Shown here: one piece after another, positions 62,913 through 64,000 of the stretch
Layout: every line of letters starts with the position of its first letter
How positions within the stretch are numbered: the stretch's first letter is position 1
Assembly (NCBI RefSeq): GCF_042263505.1
Contig: NZ_JBHKFI010000020.1
Coordinates: forward strand, 1-64,000
DNA length: 64,000 nucleotides
Direction of reading: 5' to 3'
DNA from: Bacillus_BE sp042263505
Lineage (GTDB): Bacteria; Bacillota; Bacilli; Bacillales; Cytobacillaceae
Position numbers and translations under genes: made by a program
Notes under the pieces: model-generated
Seen by the model: only the letters and a program-made list of their open reading frames with translations
Told to the model about the DNA's origin: nothing
Databases searched by the model: none

Positions 62913-62976
62913 AAAGTATAAGTGTAACTACGCCTCTGTCTTCGCCTGAAGGCTCGCCAATCGGCGAGTTTTCTTT
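62913..62976 (+). repeat. Structured intergenic element
   Basis: The stretch from AAGTATAAGTGTAACTACGC through CTCTGTCTTCGCC ends in the hairpin CTCGCC-AATC-GGCGAG followed by TTTTC. I recall very similar sequence recurring between genes in many Bacillus chromosomes. In this window it occurs once. Confidence 0.5.
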
Positions 62977-63151
62977 AAATGTATGTAAAAAAAGATATCG
63001 TATCAATCTTCCTTATTTTGCAAATATTTGTTAAACTAGGTAAGCCATTTCTTTTTATTATCGAAATATTACATCTTCCTACTTGAAAGACGTCTGCATG
63101 ATGAGGGTGCTTAATTAGGATGTTGAATATGGAGTTTGGTGGTGGATACAT

Positions 63152-64000
63152 ATGAAAGTATTTTTAGATTTGATGTGGTATTTTAAGCAAGAGAAAAAAG
63201 CCTATATTAACGGCATCATACTGCTATTATTTGTTGCACTCTTACAGTTAATACCGCCAAAGGTGATTGGCATTGTGGTGGATGAGATTAAGAACCATTC
63301 ATTAACAAGCGGTGATTTGTGGAAGTGGATGCTTATTCTAGCTGTCTCAGGGTTGTTTATGTACGGTTTGCGATATTATTGGAGGATAATGATATTTGGT
63401 TCTTCTGTCAAATTAGGAAGGCAGCTTCGCAATCAGCTTTATCGACATTTCACTAAAATGTCTCCTTCCTTTTATCAAAAACGGAGAATTGGGGATCTGA
63501 TGGCCCATGCAACAAATGATATTCAGGTAATTCGAGAGACGGCAGGCTCAGGAGTTCTAACTCTCATAGATTCCTTATCGACAGGTGGCTCTGTCATTAT
63601 TACGATGGCGACAACGATTAGTTGGAAACTTACATTGATTAGTTTATTACCAATGCCGCTTATGGCCATTCTTACTAGCTGGTACGGTAGTTTGTTGCAT
63701 AAATATTTTGATAAAGCTCAGGCCGCTTTTTCTTCATTAAATGATAAAACACAAGAGAGCATAACAGGAATTAAGGTCATTAAAACCTTTGGTCAGGAAA
63801 AAGAAGATATCGAGGATTTTCGTAAGCAATCCGAGGATGTCGTTAAGAAGAATATGTTAGTAGCGAAAATCGACTCGCTCTATGATCCAACGATTTCTAT
63901 TATTGTTGGAATCTCTTTCTTTTTATCCATTGCCTTTGGAGCGAAATTTGTTTTAAATGGAGAATTGACAATCGGGGAATTGGTTTCCTTTACGACCTAT
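63152..64000 (+). CDS. ABC exporter, membrane-domain part (YheI-like), cut by window end
   Basis: ATG 63152 with GGTGG upstream opens MKVFLDLMWYFKQEKKAYIN and runs off the window after 283 codons. The visible part is a type I ABC-exporter membrane domain with helices near residues 17-35, 60-77, 135-180 and 250-270. It has the coupling-helix segment KMSPSFYQKRRIGDLMAHAT and, later, TQESITGIKVIKTFGQEKE. The ATP-binding domain lies beyond. It resembles YheI of the heterodimeric YheI/YheH multidrug exporter. Confidence 0.87.
   Translation, partial: MKVFLDLMWYFKQEKKAYINGIILLLFVALLQLIPPKVIGIVVDEIKNHSLTSGDLWKWMLILAVSGLFMYGLRYYWRIMIFGSSVKLGRQLRNQLYRHFTKMSPSFYQKRRIGDLMAHATNDIQVIRETAGSGVLTLIDSLSTGGSVIITMATTISWKLTLISLLPMPLMAILTSWYGSLLHKYFDKAQAAFSSLNDKTQESITGIKVIKTFGQEKEDIEDFRKQSEDVVKKNMLVAKIDSLYDPTISIIVGISFFLSIAFGAKFVLNGELTIGELVSFTTY

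Overview
The window looks like the chromosome of an endospore-forming Bacillaceae (Bacillus sensu lato). It is AT-rich, uses strong purine-rich ribosome binding sites with frequent TTG and GTG starts, and carries Bacillus genes such as tkt-sirA-yneF, a sigM-yhdL-yhdK-like operon, swrC, bcrC and a SpoIIP-like protein. The genus cannot be fixed from the sequence alone.

Positions 1-5.7 kb form a defence-island edge: the end of a type I-C CRISPR locus (leader, 11 repeats, no cas genes in view), a MazG-like pyrophosphohydrolase with a nuclease-DUF2075 helicase, a decayed gene, and three small unknown genes in tandem. Positions 5.7-17.4 kb mix housekeeping genes (Dph6-like ATPase, dapB), two ECF sigma/regulator operons with ECF-type promoters, a compact type I toxin-antitoxin locus, a GNAT-type toxin-antitoxin pair and many gene remnants (Rpn nuclease, serine recombinase, Mrr endonuclease, XRE regulator, a 5'-deleted epimerase).

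Positions 17.4-26.6 kb are a polymorphic-toxin array. Two long PT-TG toxins share nearly identical N-terminal halves but end in different HNH-type nuclease tips, and each is followed by its own SUKH immunity gene. A truncated third copy and an orphan DNA/RNA endonuclease tip with a YezG-type immunity gene follow. A TetR/membrane operon and a proline-rich coat-like gene sit between the copies. Positions 26.7-33.2 kb are mostly decayed or acquired DNA: an unusual SDR, transposase and helicase remnants, an orphan copy of the CRISPR leader end, and a TetR-SRPBCC operon.

Positions 33.3-51 kb are accessory metabolism and envelope functions: secreted GlpQ, an acyl-CoA dehydrogenase/acyl-CoA ligase pair with a TetR, a BcrC-like phosphatase, a DHFR-like protein, an XRE-cupin/YczE pair, an RND efflux pump and several small unknowns. 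This part is flanked by two inverted copies of a structured, ORF-less element and is sprinkled with REP-like hairpins. Positions 52-64 kb are core: adhE and pflB for mixed-acid fermentation, a lipase-like hydrolase, transketolase, sirA with a candidate Spo0A box, yneF, a bacterial PH-domain protein and the start of an ABC exporter that runs off the end.
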